A DNA stretch of 64,000 nucleotides from Cohnella pontilimi (GCF_005049045.1 NZ_SUPK01000010.1:62001-126000), one strand, 5' to 3'. Numbered from the stretch's first letter, positions 1 to 9,928 are shown. A program made the numbers and translations. Notes: generated by a model from the letters alone, not told the origin.

Positions 1-441
1 GATCATGGAATCGACCATTTTGGCGTCTCCGAACCGAAGACCCGACCGCGCGCCTTGTACCAAATACGGGGCCTGGCTCATGCTTTCCATGCCGCCCGCC
101 ACGACGATGTCCGTATCTCCCAGCATCACAGATTGGGCGGCCATGACGACGGCTTTCAAGCCGGAGCCGCATACTTTGTTTACGGTAACGGCCGGCGTCG
201 AATGGGTGAAGCCGGCTTTCAGCCAGGCTTGTCGCGCTGGATTCTGGCCGAGACCTGCTTGCAGGACGTTGCCCATCATGACCTCGTCGACCTGTTCGTG
301 AGAGATACCCGCACGGCTTAAGGCCTCTTGAATGACGACGGCACCAAGCTCGGGAGCTGGCACTGTGGAGAGCGAGCCTTGAAAATTCCCGATCGCCGTG
401 CGTACGGCGCTTACGATAACGGCATCATTCGTTCCGGTCAT
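1..441 (-). CDS. acetyl-CoA acetyltransferase (thiolase), C-terminus beyond window
   Basis: N-terminal 147 codons of a thiolase; the rest lies outside the left edge. The ATG follows the stop codon of scoB with no gap and has a GGGGAG ribosome site inside the end of scoB, so the two are translated in tandem. The nucleophile region VNKVCGSG is present with Cys at about residue 91, and GGMESMS follows, both standard for biosynthetic/degradative thiolases of about 390 aa. As last gene of the hydroxybutyrate operon it would cleave acetoacetyl-CoA to two acetyl-CoA. Family assignment is firm; substrate is inferred from context. Confidence 0.93.
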   Translation of the reverse strand, partial: MTGTNDAVIVSAVRTAIGNFQGSLSTVPAPELGAVVIQEALSRAGISHEQVDEVMMGNVLQAGLGQNPARQAWLKAGFTHSTPAVTVNKVCGSGLKAVVMAAQSVMLGDTDIVVAGGMESMSQAPYLVQGARSGLRFGDAKMVDSMI

Positions 442-1101
442 TTAACAAGTCACTCCCCGTTCGAGTTCTGTTGTCGTTTTGAAGCTCGCATCTGTTTTGC
501 TTCTAACCTCCTCGAGCGTCGCGCCCGGCTGCAATTCGACGAGTACCATGCCGTCCTTCGTGAAGTCGAACACGGCCAAATCCGTAATGAGACGATCGAC
601 CACCCGCTGGCCGGTGAGCGGAAGCGTGCAGGCGCGTTTCACTTTGGATTCGCCGTGCTTATTGACATGCTCCATGATCACCACGACCCGCTGCGCACCG
701 CTGACCAAATCCATCGCGCCGCCCATTCCTTTGACCATTTTTCCCGGGATCATCCAGTTCGCCAAGTCCCCGGTCTCCGACACTTCCATGCCGCCGAGAA
801 TGGCTAGTCCGATATGGCCGCCGCGAATCATAGAGAACGACTCGGCGCTGTCGAAAAAAGAAGACCCCGAAATTGCCGTGATTGTCTCTTTGCCCGCGTT
901 AATGAGATCCGGATCTTCCTCGCCTGTGACAGGATAAGGACCGATGCCAAGCAAGCCGTTCTCCGAGTGGAGCATGACGTTCACGTTTTCCGGTATATAA
1001 TTAGCAACCATCGTCGGCAAGCCGATGCCCAGGTTGACGACCATTCCGTCTTGAATTTCTTGCACCGCGCGCATGACGATCACGCTGCGATTATCGTTCA
1101 T
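442..1101 (-). CDS. scoB: 3-oxoacid CoA-transferase subunit B
   Basis: 219 aa, the usual length of the beta subunit. The SENG motif (HSENGLLG, about residues 46-53) contains the glutamate that forms the CoA thioester in this family. With ScoA it transfers CoA from succinyl-CoA to acetoacetate, making acetoacetyl-CoA for the thiolase encoded directly downstream. It starts 13 bases after scoA ends, with an AAGGAGG-type site, so it is in the same transcript. Cytoplasmic heterotetramer by family knowledge. An alternative acyl substrate cannot be excluded, but hydroxybutyrate dehydrogenase in the operon supports acetoacetate. Confidence 0.95.
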   Translation of the reverse strand: MNDNRSVIVMRAVQEIQDGMVVNLGIGLPTMVANYIPENVNVMLHSENGLLGIGPYPVTGEEDPDLINAGKETITAISGSSFFDSAESFSMIRGGHIGLAILGGMEVSETGDLANWMIPGKMVKGMGGAMDLVSGAQRVVVIMEHVNKHGESKVKRACTLPLTGQRVVDRLITDLAVFDFTKDGMVLVELQPGATLEEVRSKTDASFKTTTELERGVTC

Positions 1102-1114
1102 ACGGATCTCCTCC

Positions 1115-1810
1115 TTAGATGCTTCGAACGGTCAGCCGCTCGATCCGTTTTTGATAGCCGGTTCCCTGAACGACTCTTTGTACGTAAACGCCGGGCGTAT
1201 GGATGGAGTCCGGGTCCAACGTACCGGCGGGGACGATCTCCTCAGCTTCTGCGATTGTAATCCGACCCGCGGCCGCCGCGATCGGATTAAAGTTGCGGGA
1301 CGTCTTGCGGAACACGAGGTTGCCCAGGGTGTCCGCCTTCCAAGCTTTCACGAGAGCGAAATCGCCCGTAATGGCTTTCTCCAGCAAATAGGTTCTGCCG
1401 TCGAAATCTTTGTGCTCCTTGCCATCCGCGACGACCGTTCCCACACCCGTCGGGGTATAGAAGCCGGGAATTCCCGCCCCTCCGGCGCGGATGCGCTCCG
1501 CCAGCGTTCCTTGCGGCACGAGCTCGACTTCCAGCTCTCCGCTGAGGTATTGACGTTCGAACGCCTTGTTCTCCCCGACATAGGAGGAGACCATTTTACG
1601 GATCTGCTTGGCCGCGAGCAGCAGCCCGAGTCCCCAATCGTCGACACCGCAATTGTTGCTGACGACGGTCAAATCCCGCGTGCGCTGCTCGACCAATGCT
1701 TGAATCAAATTTTCCGGAATTCCGCACAAACCGAATCCGCCGACGATGAGCGTCGAGCCGTCGCGGATATCGCGAACGGCCTCTGCGGTCGAATTATATA
1801 CCTTGCTCAT
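1115..1810 (-). CDS. scoA: 3-oxoacid CoA-transferase subunit A
   Basis: 231 aa, full length for the alpha subunit. The N-terminal glycine-rich stretch ([14 protein letters not shown], about residues 23-36) is the characteristic CoA-transferase family I signature. Partner of ScoB, encoded immediately downstream. The start ATG has a GAGTGGAAAC-type ribosome site and follows the dehydrogenase gene by 33 bases. Together the pair activates acetoacetate with succinyl-CoA as CoA donor. Nothing unusual in length or motifs. Confidence 0.95.
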   Translation of the reverse strand: MSKVYNSTAEAVRDIRDGSTLIVGGFGLCGIPENLIQALVEQRTRDLTVVSNNCGVDDWGLGLLLAAKQIRKMVSSYVGENKAFERQYLSGELEVELVPQGTLAERIRAGGAGIPGFYTPTGVGTVVADGKEHKDFDGRTYLLEKAITGDFALVKAWKADTLGNLVFRKTSRNFNPIAAAAGRITIAEAEEIVPAGTLDPDSIHTPGVYVQRVVQGTGYQKRIERLTVRSI

Positions 1811-1843
1811 TTGTTTCCACTCCTCTGTGCCAAGCTCTCTCTG

Positions 1844-2635
1844 TTATTGGGCGGTGTAACCCCCGTCGATCAACAGCGTTGCGCCCGTAACGCCGCGCAT
1901 TTTATCCCCGGCGATGAGTGCCGCGAATTCCGCGATCTCGTCAACGGATAGGAGCCGCTTCTGCGGGATAAGCGGATAAAGAACTTCCTCCAGCACGCTC
2001 TCCAGCGGAACGCCGCGAGTTCGCGCCAAGTCTTCCATCTGTCCCCGCACGAGCGGGGTATCGACGTAGCCCGGACATAACGCGTTAACCGTAATGTTAT
2101 GGGCGGCGCCTTCCAGCGCAGCAACTTTCGTCAGGCCGATCAGTCCGTGCTTCGCGCTGTTATACGCGGCCTTGCCCGCGAAGCCGATAACGCCGTTGAT
2201 CGAAGCCATATTGATGATTCGGCCGTATTGCTGGCGCTTCATGATCGGGAAAGCATGCTTGATCCCAATGAAAGCCCCCGTCAGCATCACTTTGAGCATG
2301 AACTCGAATTTTTCCACGGGGAATTCTTCAATCGGCGCGACATGCTGCAGTCCGGCGTTGTTGACGAGGATGTCCAGGCGACCGTAAGTGGAATCCGCGT
2401 GCGCGATGGCCGCTGCATATTGGTTTTCGTCCGTCACGTCACAAGCAAGACCGATCGCCTCGCGTCCCGCTTCACGCCGAAGAGACGCGGCGGCTTCTGC
2501 CGCCGCCTCTCCCCGAACGTCCGTCAAGACAACCTTCGCTCCTTCACGAGCGAGAGTACGGGCGATTTCCAGCCCGATTCCGCTGGCCGCGCCCGTGACG
2601 AGCGCGACTTTTCTTTCCATCGGTGATTGATTCAT
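1844..2635 (-). CDS. 3-hydroxybutyrate dehydrogenase (SDR family)
   Basis: 263 aa classical short-chain dehydrogenase. The NAD-binding motif TGAASGIG (about residues 15-22), NNAG, and the catalytic YNSAKHG (Tyr-x-x-x-Lys) are all present, and the C-terminus GATLLIDGGYTAQ is typical of 3-hydroxybutyrate dehydrogenases. The start is set by AGGAGG eight bases upstream of the ATG. It would oxidise 3-hydroxybutyrate to acetoacetate, feeding ScoAB. The gene lies between the permease and scoA, matching the scheme of the Bacillus subtilis yxjC-scoA-scoB-yxjF cluster with a different order. Substrate is inferred from context plus motif similarity. Confidence 0.9.
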   Translation of the reverse strand: MNQSPMERKVALVTGAASGIGLEIARTLAREGAKVVLTDVRGEAAAEAAASLRREAGREAIGLACDVTDENQYAAAIAHADSTYGRLDILVNNAGLQHVAPIEEFPVEKFEFMLKVMLTGAFIGIKHAFPIMKRQQYGRIINMASINGVIGFAGKAAYNSAKHGLIGLTKVAALEGAAHNITVNALCPGYVDTPLVRGQMEDLARTRGVPLESVLEEVLYPLIPQKRLLSVDEIAEFAALIAGDKMRGVTGATLLIDGGYTAQ

Positions 2636-2658
2636 GGTGGTTTACCTCCTAGCTCTTC

Positions 2659-4041
2659 TTACAGGAAAATCGAAAGCACGGCTGCGATGGCGAGAACCGT
2701 CACTGTTTTAATAACAGTAATGGCGAAGATGTCTTTGTACGATTGACGATGGGTCAGTCCCGTTATCGCCAGCAGCGTGATAACGGCGCCATTGTGCGGC
2801 AGCGTATCCATACCGCCGGACGCCATGGAAGCGATCCGGTGCAGAACTTCCGGGCTGATGCCCAGGGCGTCCGCAGCGGAGAGGTAAGTCTTACCCATGA
2901 CCTCGAGCGCGATGGATAACCCCCCGGATGCGGAGCCCGTAATGCCGGCGAGCAGGTTGACGGAGACGGCTTCGGACAGCAAAGGCGCGCCGTTCATGCT
3001 CTGGATCCAATCCTGAATCGCCTTGAAGCCTGGCAGCGTCTTCACGACGTTGCCGAAGCCGACCTCGGATGCCGTGTTGAAGATGGCGAGCAGCGCGCCC
3101 ATAGCTCCGGCGGTCAAGCCGGCGGCGAGCTTGCCTTGCACTCGGCGAACGTTGATGCACAGCGCCGCGATGATCCCGATCGACAAAGCGATGATCAGCG
3201 CCCAGATCGACGAAACGTTCTTCACGTTCGCGATGTTGAAAGACTTCAGGAGTTCTTCGCCATACCAGGTGTTGGCGGTCAGAGCGCCCCGGCTCAGCAA
3301 GAAGTTAAAGACAAGCACGAGTACGAGCGGCAAAATGGACAGCCAGATGTTCGGATATTTCGCTTCTCCAGCGGATTCGGGCTCGTTCTTGTGATTGTCG
3401 CCGTAGCCTTCGCCGGCCAGCTCCGCTTGCTTGCGGCGGCGCTCCAGCCAATAAAGGCCCGCCGCGAAGATGATCACACCGCCGATAATGCCGATGACCG
3501 GAGCGGCATAGGAATCGGTACCGAAATATGCGGTAGGTATGATATTCTGAATTTGCGGAGTGCCTGGAAGCGCATCCATCGTAAAGGTGAAAGCGCCGAG
3601 GGCAATGGTGCCGGGAATGAGCCGCTTCGGAATATTGCCTTCGCGGAAAATAGCAGCCGCGAACGGATAAACCGCGAACGCAACGACGAACAGCGAAACA
3701 CCGCCATACGTAAGCACGGCGCAGGCAAGGACAACTGCCAGCATAGCCCGCTTCGATCCGAGCGATTTCACGATCGTGTGGGCGATCGAAGAGGCCGCCC
3801 CGCTGAGCTCCATCGCTTTACCGAAAATCGCGCCGAGCAGGAAGACGGGGAAATACGTCTTGATGTAGTTCGCCGCGTTCACCATATAGACTTCGGTGTA
3901 GCTCGGCATTAAGGCTTTACCCGAAATCAAGACCGCGAGCAACGTGAAGATAGGCGCGAACACGATGACCGGAAAACCCCGGTACGCGAAAAACATGAGC
4001 AAACCAAGCGCAAGAACAATTGCAAAAACTTCAAGAAACAT
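2659..4041 (-). CDS. GntP-family permease, probable 3-hydroxybutyrate transporter
   Basis: 460 aa, about 12 hydrophobic segments over the whole length, no cleavable signal. The sequence resembles the GntP family, including the TMDALPGTPQIQN and SGGMDTLPHNGA stretches typical of the YxjC-like branch. It is the first gene of the operon, with GGTGGAGG upstream of its ATG, and would import the hydroxybutyrate oxidised by the next gene. GntP members also carry gluconate and other hydroxyacids, so the substrate is inferred from operon content. Confidence 0.88.
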   Translation of the reverse strand: MFLEVFAIVLALGLLMFFAYRGFPVIVFAPIFTLLAVLISGKALMPSYTEVYMVNAANYIKTYFPVFLLGAIFGKAMELSGAASSIAHTIVKSLGSKRAMLAVVLACAVLTYGGVSLFVVAFAVYPFAAAIFREGNIPKRLIPGTIALGAFTFTMDALPGTPQIQNIIPTAYFGTDSYAAPVIGIIGGVIIFAAGLYWLERRRKQAELAGEGYGDNHKNEPESAGEAKYPNIWLSILPLVLVLVFNFLLSRGALTANTWYGEELLKSFNIANVKNVSSIWALIIALSIGIIAALCINVRRVQGKLAAGLTAGAMGALLAIFNTASEVGFGNVVKTLPGFKAIQDWIQSMNGAPLLSEAVSVNLLAGITGSASGGLSIALEVMGKTYLSAADALGISPEVLHRIASMASGGMDTLPHNGAVITLLAITGLTHRQSYKDIFAITVIKTVTVLAIAAVLSIFL

Positions 4042-4069
4042 GTTGTGGCTCCTCCACCTTTGACTTGAA

Positions 4070-4083
4070 TTAAAACGCTTACA
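4070..4083 (-). promoter_or_regulatory. cre-like site before the hydroxybutyrate operon
   Basis: On the minus strand this reads TGTAAGCGTTTTAA, one mismatch from the CcpA-box consensus TGWAANCGNTNWCA. It lies 29 bases upstream of the permease start and between the divergent LysR gene and the operon, a position compatible with catabolite repression. Confidence 0.6.
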
Positions 4084-4180
4084 TTTATCGCACCACCAGT
4101 TTACATCTCACTTGGCGGAAGGTACAATTCATAGATCGAATCATTGTCATGCCATTTTTTTATGAATCGGGGGCGTTTCG

Positions 4181-5074
4181 ATGGAAATCAGACAGCTCTC
4201 TTACTTGCTCGAAATCGCCAAACAACAGAATATCACGAAAGCAGCCGAAGCTCTCCATTTGACCCAACCGACTTTGAGCAAAATCGTAAAAGCCGTGGAA
4301 GACGAACTGGGCGTCCCGTTGTTCGACCGGTCGGGCAAGCAGCTGAAGCTCACCGACGCGGGCGCCGCAGCCATCGGACAAGTTCCGTCGGTGCTTCGCG
4401 CCGTGCAGGATATGCGCACCGCGATCGACGACGTCGCCGAGCTGAAGGTCGGCAGTATCGCGATCGGTCTGCCTCCCGTGATCGGCTCTGTTTTTTTCCC
4501 GCGCGTCGTGTCGCCGTTTCAACAGCTTTACCCGAACATAGCGTTCCAGATGGCGGAGGAGGGCGCGAAGAAAATCGAAGCGATGTTGATGGGAGGCGAC
4601 TTGGATATCGGCGTGGTTGTCGGTCCAGTTGACGAAGAGTCGTTCCATGCCATCCCGTTCATGAGGCAGCGGCTTGCGCTTGCCGTGCACGAATCGCACA
4701 AGCTCGCGGACCGGTCGTCCGTGTCGATTGCCGAGCTGGCGGAAGAGCCGTTCATTTTGTTCTCTTATGGATTCGCCGTTCGGCAACACGTCTGTCGCGC
4801 GTGCCAAAGCGCGGGTTTTGAGCCGCGAATCGTCCACTCCAGCTCGCAATGGGACTTAATGGCCGAAATGGTTGGGGCGCGTATGGGCATCACGATATTG
4901 CCCGGCCCCATTTGCAACAAGATCGCCGACCCGCGCATCCGCGTCATTCAACTGGACGATCCGGTCATCCCTTGGAATCTGGACGTCATTTGGCCGAAAG
5001 GCAAATACGTCTCCCATTCCGTCCGCATGTTCACAAAGTTCATAGCTTCGTTGACAGACAACGGCTCATTCTGA
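4181..5074 (+). CDS. LysR-family transcriptional regulator
   Basis: 297 aa, standard LysR length. The N-terminal winged HTH spans about residues 1-60 (MEIRQLSYLLEIAKQQNITK, then LTQPTLSKIVKAVEDELG), followed by a substrate-binding domain with the usual effector fold. It is divergently oriented to the hydroxybutyrate operon with about 140 bases between, the classic arrangement of a LysR activator with its target. The effector is probably 3-hydroxybutyrate or acetoacetate; this is inference. The start ATG follows a weak GGGGGCG site. Confidence 0.9.
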   Translation: MEIRQLSYLLEIAKQQNITKAAEALHLTQPTLSKIVKAVEDELGVPLFDRSGKQLKLTDAGAAAIGQVPSVLRAVQDMRTAIDDVAELKVGSIAIGLPPVIGSVFFPRVVSPFQQLYPNIAFQMAEEGAKKIEAMLMGGDLDIGVVVGPVDEESFHAIPFMRQRLALAVHESHKLADRSSVSIAELAEEPFILFSYGFAVRQHVCRACQSAGFEPRIVHSSSQWDLMAEMVGARMGITILPGPICNKIADPRIRVIQLDDPVIPWNLDVIWPKGKYVSHSVRMFTKFIASLTDNGSF

Positions 5075-5145
5075 GGAGTACAGCGATTTTCGTTCGTGCT
5101 CTTTTATTTTGTCAACATGATTTGAAAATGTCGAACTGTAGTAAG

Positions 5146-5173
5146 TTAGAACTAGAAAATGTGTTACTATAAT
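5146..5173 (+). promoter_or_regulatory. sigmaA-like promoter before the GGDEF-EAL gene
   Basis: TATAAT at 5168-5173 with TTAGAA 16 bases upstream. The ATG of the next gene is 37 bases downstream, giving a short leader that contains GGAGGG and an ATG-TAG start-stop pair. Confidence 0.6.
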
Positions 5174-5209
5174 ACTAAGTCATCCCAAATTATGGAGGGT
5201 GCCATGTAG

Positions 5210-7576
5210 ATGAGAGTCAGACACCCGGAGAAAAAAGCCGTCCTATTCGTGGTTTGCTATATCTTAATAAATTATGCGGGAATTATCCTTCTCCAAGATC
5301 ATAGCCGTCTATTGACCATGACAAGTGATACTCTCAATATTTTAGCGCCGAGCTTGACTGCCATTTGTCTGTTGAGACACTTCTACAGAGTGTCGGATAA
5401 GTTGAAGTACTTCTGGCTCCTATCATCTCTGGCTTCATTTTCTTTTTCACTGGCAACGATTGTTGACAGTCACTTTATTGGGGACGCTTCGGGACTTTCC
5501 AATATTATGTGGCTTACAAGTCTTCTGCTATCCTTAACCGCTATTATTTATGCGAATTCCCTAAATAAGAATTCTTCGCGCATTTTTCAGTTCATCTTCG
5601 ATATCATGATCGTCATGATCGTGGCGTCCGCGATCAGCTGGGATTTCATTATTCAGCCCATCCTGAATTCTTCATCTGATCTGGGAATCTTCATGACTTC
5701 GCTATATTTGTGTTACCCCATCGGGACTTTAGCGTTGTTATTTGCGATTTTAGGTTTGTATTATTCCTCCAGAAGCATATTCTCCAAAGAAATAATTGTA
5801 TTAGCTGTCATAGGTTTTACGGTCTTATTTTTCGCTAATATGATTTATTTATATTTGATCCTCCATGGTTCCTATCGGACAGGCAGTTGGTATGACCCTT
5901 TATGGTCGCTCGCGTTATTAATTGTGGGCCTCGCACCTTTTTACGATAAAGCAAATAAAAGGACTTACATACAGGAAGAAGATCAAATTGATCTGAAGGG
6001 CAAGTTTCGGAACTTTTTATCTCTAAGGCTTATGCTGCCTTACATCAGCGTCATGGTTATCTTCTGCTTTATGATTTTGCAAAGTTCTTTTCATGTCAAC
6101 GGCTTAGTGATCGGCTCTATTCTCTCAACCTTCCTGATCATCGTCAGGCAAATTTTCACGCTGTTCCAAAACAATCAACTGCTGCAGCAATCAAGGGAAT
6201 TAAATAAACAGCTTGAAGTGAAGGTGGCTCAGAGAACGGAAGAGCTGCATCATAAAAACTTGGAGTTAGAGTATATTGCTTATCACGATAGTTTAACCTC
6301 GCTAACGAATCGGAGATATTTTGAAGAATACGTGACCAAAGCGATCGAGAAGGCGAGGCCCCTCAACCAGCAATTAGCGGTTTTGTTCATTGATCTCGAC
6401 AGATTTAAGTTTATTAATGATACGCTCGGTCATTCCATCGGGGATTTGCTCTTGCAAAAAGTGGCCCGGATTCTACAGGACAATGTAGGGGATAGGAACA
6501 TGGTTTCGAGACAAGGCGGAGATGAATTCATGATTTTGCTTCATCATACGTCCAAGGAAGAAACGGAGCGCATCGCCCGAAATATTGTTTCCGATCTGGA
6601 AAACAGGATTGATCTGAATGGGAACGAGGTTCTTATTACTTCAAGCGTGGGGATCTCTATGTATCCTCACAATGGAGATACGGTGGACACCCTCATTAAA
6701 AGAGCGGACATTTCGATGTATGCGGCCAAGGAGCAGGGTAAAAATCGCTATCAATTTTTTGATGCCAGCATGGATGAGCATATTGCAACCAAGGTGAATC
6801 TCGAATATGGCCTGCGAAGAGCGATTGAACAGTACGAGCTGCAAATTCACTATCAACCGATGTTCAATCTGGAATGCAATGAGGTTACGGGAGTAGAAGC
6901 ACTTTTACGATGGAATCATAGTGAATATGGCCTCGTCCCGCCCTCCAAGTTTATTCCGCTGGCAGAAGAGACGGGATTGATTATGAAAATAGGGGATTGG
7001 GTGCTTCGAGAAGCTTGTTTGCAACTGAAGAGGTGGAATGAACAGGGGTTGACCTCGCTTAAACTTTCCGTGAATGTATCGACCCTGCAATTTTTGCAAA
7101 AAGGGTTCGTGGAGCGGGTAAATGCGATTCTGAAAGAAACCTGGATCGATCCGCAGTATCTGGAATTGGAAATTACGGAGAGCACCATGATGGATGCCAA
7201 TGAAGTGATTCCCATTCTGCGGAAGCTGAAAAAAAGCGGCATTCAAATTTCTGTGGATGATTTCGGATCCGGGTATTCGTCATTAAGTCATTTAACGAAG
7301 CTGCCGATTGATGTGTTGAAAATAGACCGGATGTTTGTTGAGGCCATCGGCAATGAAAAAAGGGACATGGCGATTTTGTCGACCATCATTGCGCTCGCCC
7401 ATAGCTTGAATTTAAAAGTCGTTGCGGAAGGCGTAGAAACCGAGCTGCAATTCAAAGCGTTGAAAGAAAGAGGCTGCAACATCATCCAAGGTTATTACAT
7501 CAGTAAGCCGCTGCCGGTTGATATTTTCAACGAAGAAATGATAGAGAAGTGTAAACTGAGGCCGGATTGGGTTTGA
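5210..7576 (+). CDS. membrane GGDEF-EAL protein (c-di-GMP synthesis/turnover)
   Basis: 788 aa. Residues about 1-330 form a hydrophobic sensory region with several membrane segments, followed by a short coiled coil, a GGDEF domain and an EAL domain. The cyclase signature GGDEF is intact (about residues 437-441). The EAL domain keeps EALLRW, DDFGSGYSS, KIDR and EGVE, so phosphodiesterase activity is also plausible. No RxxD inhibitory site precedes GGDEF (GDRN there instead). The GGAGGG ribosome site is four bases from an ATG-TAG pair and ten from the real ATG. It stands alone between two terminators. Signal unknown. Confidence 0.93.
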   Translation: MRVRHPEKKAVLFVVCYILINYAGIILLQDHSRLLTMTSDTLNILAPSLTAICLLRHFYRVSDKLKYFWLLSSLASFSFSLATIVDSHFIGDASGLSNIMWLTSLLLSLTAIIYANSLNKNSSRIFQFIFDIMIVMIVASAISWDFIIQPILNSSSDLGIFMTSLYLCYPIGTLALLFAILGLYYSSRSIFSKEIIVLAVIGFTVLFFANMIYLYLILHGSYRTGSWYDPLWSLALLIVGLAPFYDKANKRTYIQEEDQIDLKGKFRNFLSLRLMLPYISVMVIFCFMILQSSFHVNGLVIGSILSTFLIIVRQIFTLFQNNQLLQQSRELNKQLEVKVAQRTEELHHKNLELEYIAYHDSLTSLTNRRYFEEYVTKAIEKARPLNQQLAVLFIDLDRFKFINDTLGHSIGDLLLQKVARILQDNVGDRNMVSRQGGDEFMILLHHTSKEETERIARNIVSDLENRIDLNGNEVLITSSVGISMYPHNGDTVDTLIKRADISMYAAKEQGKNRYQFFDASMDEHIATKVNLEYGLRRAIEQYELQIHYQPMFNLECNEVTGVEALLRWNHSEYGLVPPSKFIPLAEETGLIMKIGDWVLREACLQLKRWNEQGLTSLKLSVNVSTLQFLQKGFVERVNAILKETWIDPQYLELEITESTMMDANEVIPILRKLKKSGIQISVDDFGSGYSSLSHLTKLPIDVLKIDRMFVEAIGNEKRDMAILSTIIALAHSLNLKVVAEGVETELQFKALKERGCNIIQGYYISKPLPVDIFNEEMIEKCKLRPDWV

Positions 7577-7598
7577 TCGGATTTCATGAAGACTCAAA

Positions 7599-7640
7599 CA
7601 GGCAGAAGAACGGGTTACCGTTCTTCTGCCTTGTTGGTTT
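7599..7640. terminator. bidirectional terminator
   Basis: 13-bp perfect stem GGCAGAAGAACGG/CCGTTCTTCTGCC with a GTTA loop, placed between convergent genes; a T-rich stretch follows on the plus strand. Confidence 0.85.
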
Positions 7641-7646
7641 TATCCT

Positions 7647-8558
7647 TTATGAAATGTTAATCACGACATTTCCCTTTTTACGCCCTGTCTCCACGTACCT
7701 GTGGGCTTCGGGAACTTGTTCCAGCGGATAGCGTCTGTCGATGACCGATTTCAGTTTCCCCGTTTCGAGAAGCTCCTTGAGGAAAAGTAAATCTTCAACG
7801 CTCACTTTCGCGATCCCTTGCCCGTCCACCGATACGTACTTCCCTTCGGGAGCTAAAGCTTTCTTGCATCTCTCTTTTGAAATTTTCCCAACAGCATCGA
7901 AGATAATATCATATGTCTCCTGATTACTCGCAAAGTCATCTTTCGTGTAATCGATGACATGGTCTGCACCCAAAGCTTTCACCAGTTCTATATTTGGAGT
8001 GCTGCAAACCCCGGTTACTTTCCCTCCAAATTGCTTGGCAAGCTGAATTGCGGCTGACCCTACCGCACCGGATGCCCCGTAAATAAGCACTTTTTGCCCA
8101 TTTCGGATATTCCCTTTTCTAAGGAAATACAAGGCCGAAAGTCCACCGAAAGAAACGGCTGCCGCTTCTTCGTAAGAGACATTTGCCGGTTTCATGACAA
8201 CCAATCCGTCTTCATGCAGACAGGTATACTCGGCATAAGCACCGAAATTCATCCCTCTATACGCGATGATCTGATCGCCTTTTTTGAATCGTTTCACGCC
8301 TTGACCTACATCTTCGATTTCGCCGGACAGCTCTGCCCCCAGAATAGGTTTTTTGGGTTTTCTGAATCCAAGGATGATTCGCATGATCAATCTAATCATA
8401 ATAGGAGCATTTAAGCTGCGAATTCTAGCGTCCATGGCCGATACGGTTGTTGCATGAATTTTTACCAGAACCTCATTATCCTTGGGGATCGGTTTGTTTA
8501 CCTCCGCCAGTTGAAGTACGTCCGGCAATCCATATTTTGTGCATATAATCGCCTTCAT
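7647..8558 (-). CDS. NAD(P)-dependent quinone oxidoreductase-like (zinc-free MDR family)
   Basis: 303 aa medium-chain dehydrogenase/reductase. An N-terminal GroES-like domain is followed by a Rossmann domain with [11 protein letters not shown] (about residues 159-169); the structural zinc cysteines of alcohol dehydrogenases are absent, pointing to the quinone-oxidoreductase branch. Its start overlaps the end of the upstream DUF4386 gene by four bases (ATGA), so it is the last cistron of the HTH operon. Substrate unknown; this class often reduces quinones or enones. Confidence 0.88.
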   Translation of the reverse strand: MKAIICTKYGLPDVLQLAEVNKPIPKDNEVLVKIHATTVSAMDARIRSLNAPIMIRLIMRIILGFRKPKKPILGAELSGEIEDVGQGVKRFKKGDQIIAYRGMNFGAYAEYTCLHEDGLVVMKPANVSYEEAAAVSFGGLSALYFLRKGNIRNGQKVLIYGASGAVGSAAIQLAKQFGGKVTGVCSTPNIELVKALGADHVIDYTKDDFASNQETYDIIFDAVGKISKERCKKALAPEGKYVSVDGQGIAKVSVEDLLFLKELLETGKLKSVIDRRYPLEQVPEAHRYVETGRKKGNVVINIS

Positions 8559-9250
8559 GCTCCGCCTACAGTAGCTGATTTGTTAAATCCTTTCACAATA
8601 AGCCATACCGCGAGGCTTATTTCATTCGCTGCTACTGGCAGCGACAAAATAGCGCCCCAAGCAGAGACTTGTTCGATGACGCCGAACATTTCTAATAAGG
8701 CGGCAATAAAAACAAGGGTTGACCCTGTCATACCCAGGATGGGAATAAATCTCGGAACGAGTTTGGATCTATAAAAAATGTAACTGTACATCATCGTATT
8801 GATACCTAGAAAGAAATTAGGGCCCAGCAAAAATGTCCAGTCGTGTACGGCTTTTAACGAAGTGCCTGCAGCTTGAAAAGTGGCGGAATCCGCAGCTCCT
8901 GCGGCTGTAAATTCGCGGCTTAAGGTCAATAGGGACAGCACACCAATGATGCCGACTGTAATGATAATCGCTTCAAGGAATCTGAAGCATACATGCCAAA
9001 GAGCAATCGTCTCATTATACTTTCTAAGAATCGGAAACATAGTGGTGGCCGTACCCACCGCTGACACGACAAGAATTAACTCCATAATGGCTCCCAGTAC
9101 AACCTGATTGGCGTGTATGGAACCTTCTAACAGGTAATCCGGTCCGTTTAGAATAGGATCGTATAAAAGAAGACCCATAATCGACGATACCGCCGCAAGA
9201 ATGAACAGGATTCCCACTATAGATGCGCTCTTTCTGGTGGAAAAATTCAT
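8555..9250 (-). CDS. DUF4386 integral membrane protein
   Basis: 231 aa with about six hydrophobic segments. The order of features (N-terminal [18 protein letters not shown] helix, a central [22 protein letters not shown] stretch in two parts, C-terminal AVWLIVKGF) resembles the DUF4386 family, whose function is unknown. It is translationally coupled on both sides by four-base overlaps, to the HTH regulator upstream and the oxidoreductase downstream. I do not infer a function beyond membership of this small regulated operon. Confidence 0.8.
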   Translation of the reverse strand: MNFSTRKSASIVGILFILAAVSSIMGLLLYDPILNGPDYLLEGSIHANQVVLGAIMELILVVSAVGTATTMFPILRKYNETIALWHVCFRFLEAIIITVGIIGVLSLLTLSREFTAAGAADSATFQAAGTSLKAVHDWTFLLGPNFFLGINTMMYSYIFYRSKLVPRFIPILGMTGSTLVFIAALLEMFGVIEQVSAWGAILSLPVAANEISLAVWLIVKGFNKSATVGGA

Positions 9251-9480
9251 TTGTTATCCTCCTCCGTGTGTTCCTCGTAAAAGAAAACCTCTTCCAAAGG
9301 TAAGTGAAATGCGCGTGCAATGCGGAAAGCCAGTTCCAGAGACGGGGAGTAGTTCCCTTTTTCCAGTGCCACGATCGTTTGTCTTGTTACGCCCACCTGG
9401 TCAGCCAATTGCTGCTGTGTCATTTCGTGATGGTTGAACCGCAATTTGCGGATATGGTTGCCAACAAGATTTTTAGCCAT
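9247..9480 (-). CDS. small XRE-type HTH regulator
   Basis: 77 aa, almost entirely one HTH domain: MTQQQLADQVGVTRQTIVALEKGNYSPSLELAFRIARAF shows the XRE fold (in two parts here, residues about 20-58). Regulators of this size (YozG/YgzD-like) are usually encoded next to a small membrane protein and autoregulate. Here the membrane protein gene precedes it by one base and DUF4386 follows with a four-base overlap. Likely represses the operon promoter at 9982-10010; inference. Confidence 0.9.
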   Translation of the reverse strand: MAKNLVGNHIRKLRFNHHEMTQQQLADQVGVTRQTIVALEKGNYSPSLELAFRIARAFHLPLEEVFFYEEHTEEDNK

Positions 9481-9481
9481 T

Positions 9482-9928
9482 TTAGAAACCTTTCCGATAA
9501 TGATAAAGTTTCGTAACGGAGCCGGTCACATCGGATAGGAATCCTGAGGCGATCAGAATCATGAACATCACCTGTGACGGCTTATCGATGACCAGCGAAC
9601 CCATGGCGAGAAGGAAGCCGAGGATAAACACAAAGAAGGAAATTCGGTTGGCCTTCAATTCGATGAGTTTATCCAATTCATCCGCAAACGTCGGTTCCTT
9701 TTCCCCGGTCGTGATTCGAAAGACGATGTTAAAAACGATGCTGATGACGATGTGGGCGATAATCGAAACTAACATCAGGACGAGAACAAAGGAGCCCCAA
9801 TAGCGAAACGTTTCAGTGGAGTCCAGCCCTCCTTCGGGAAACTGTGGATACTTGTACAAGCAATAAGCCACGAAAATGAGGATTGTGCTGATCAACGAAA
9901 CGATGCTTTTCTTTTCTTGATAGGTCAT
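9482..9928 (-). CDS. unknown membrane protein paired with HTH regulator
   Basis: 148 aa with four hydrophobic segments (about residues 8-25, 45-70, 98-115 and 120-138) and a short charged loop in the middle (TGEKEPTFADELDKLIELKA). First gene of the four-gene operon. Proteins of this layout commonly neighbour small XRE regulators such as the one encoded one base downstream, but I cannot name the family with confidence. No catalytic motif is visible. A ribosome site AGGGAG precedes the ATG. Confidence 0.8.
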   Translation of the reverse strand: MTYQEKKSIVSLISTILIFVAYCLYKYPQFPEGGLDSTETFRYWGSFVLVLMLVSIIAHIVISIVFNIVFRITTGEKEPTFADELDKLIELKANRISFFVFILGFLLAMGSLVIDKPSQVMFMILIASGFLSDVTGSVTKLYHYRKGF

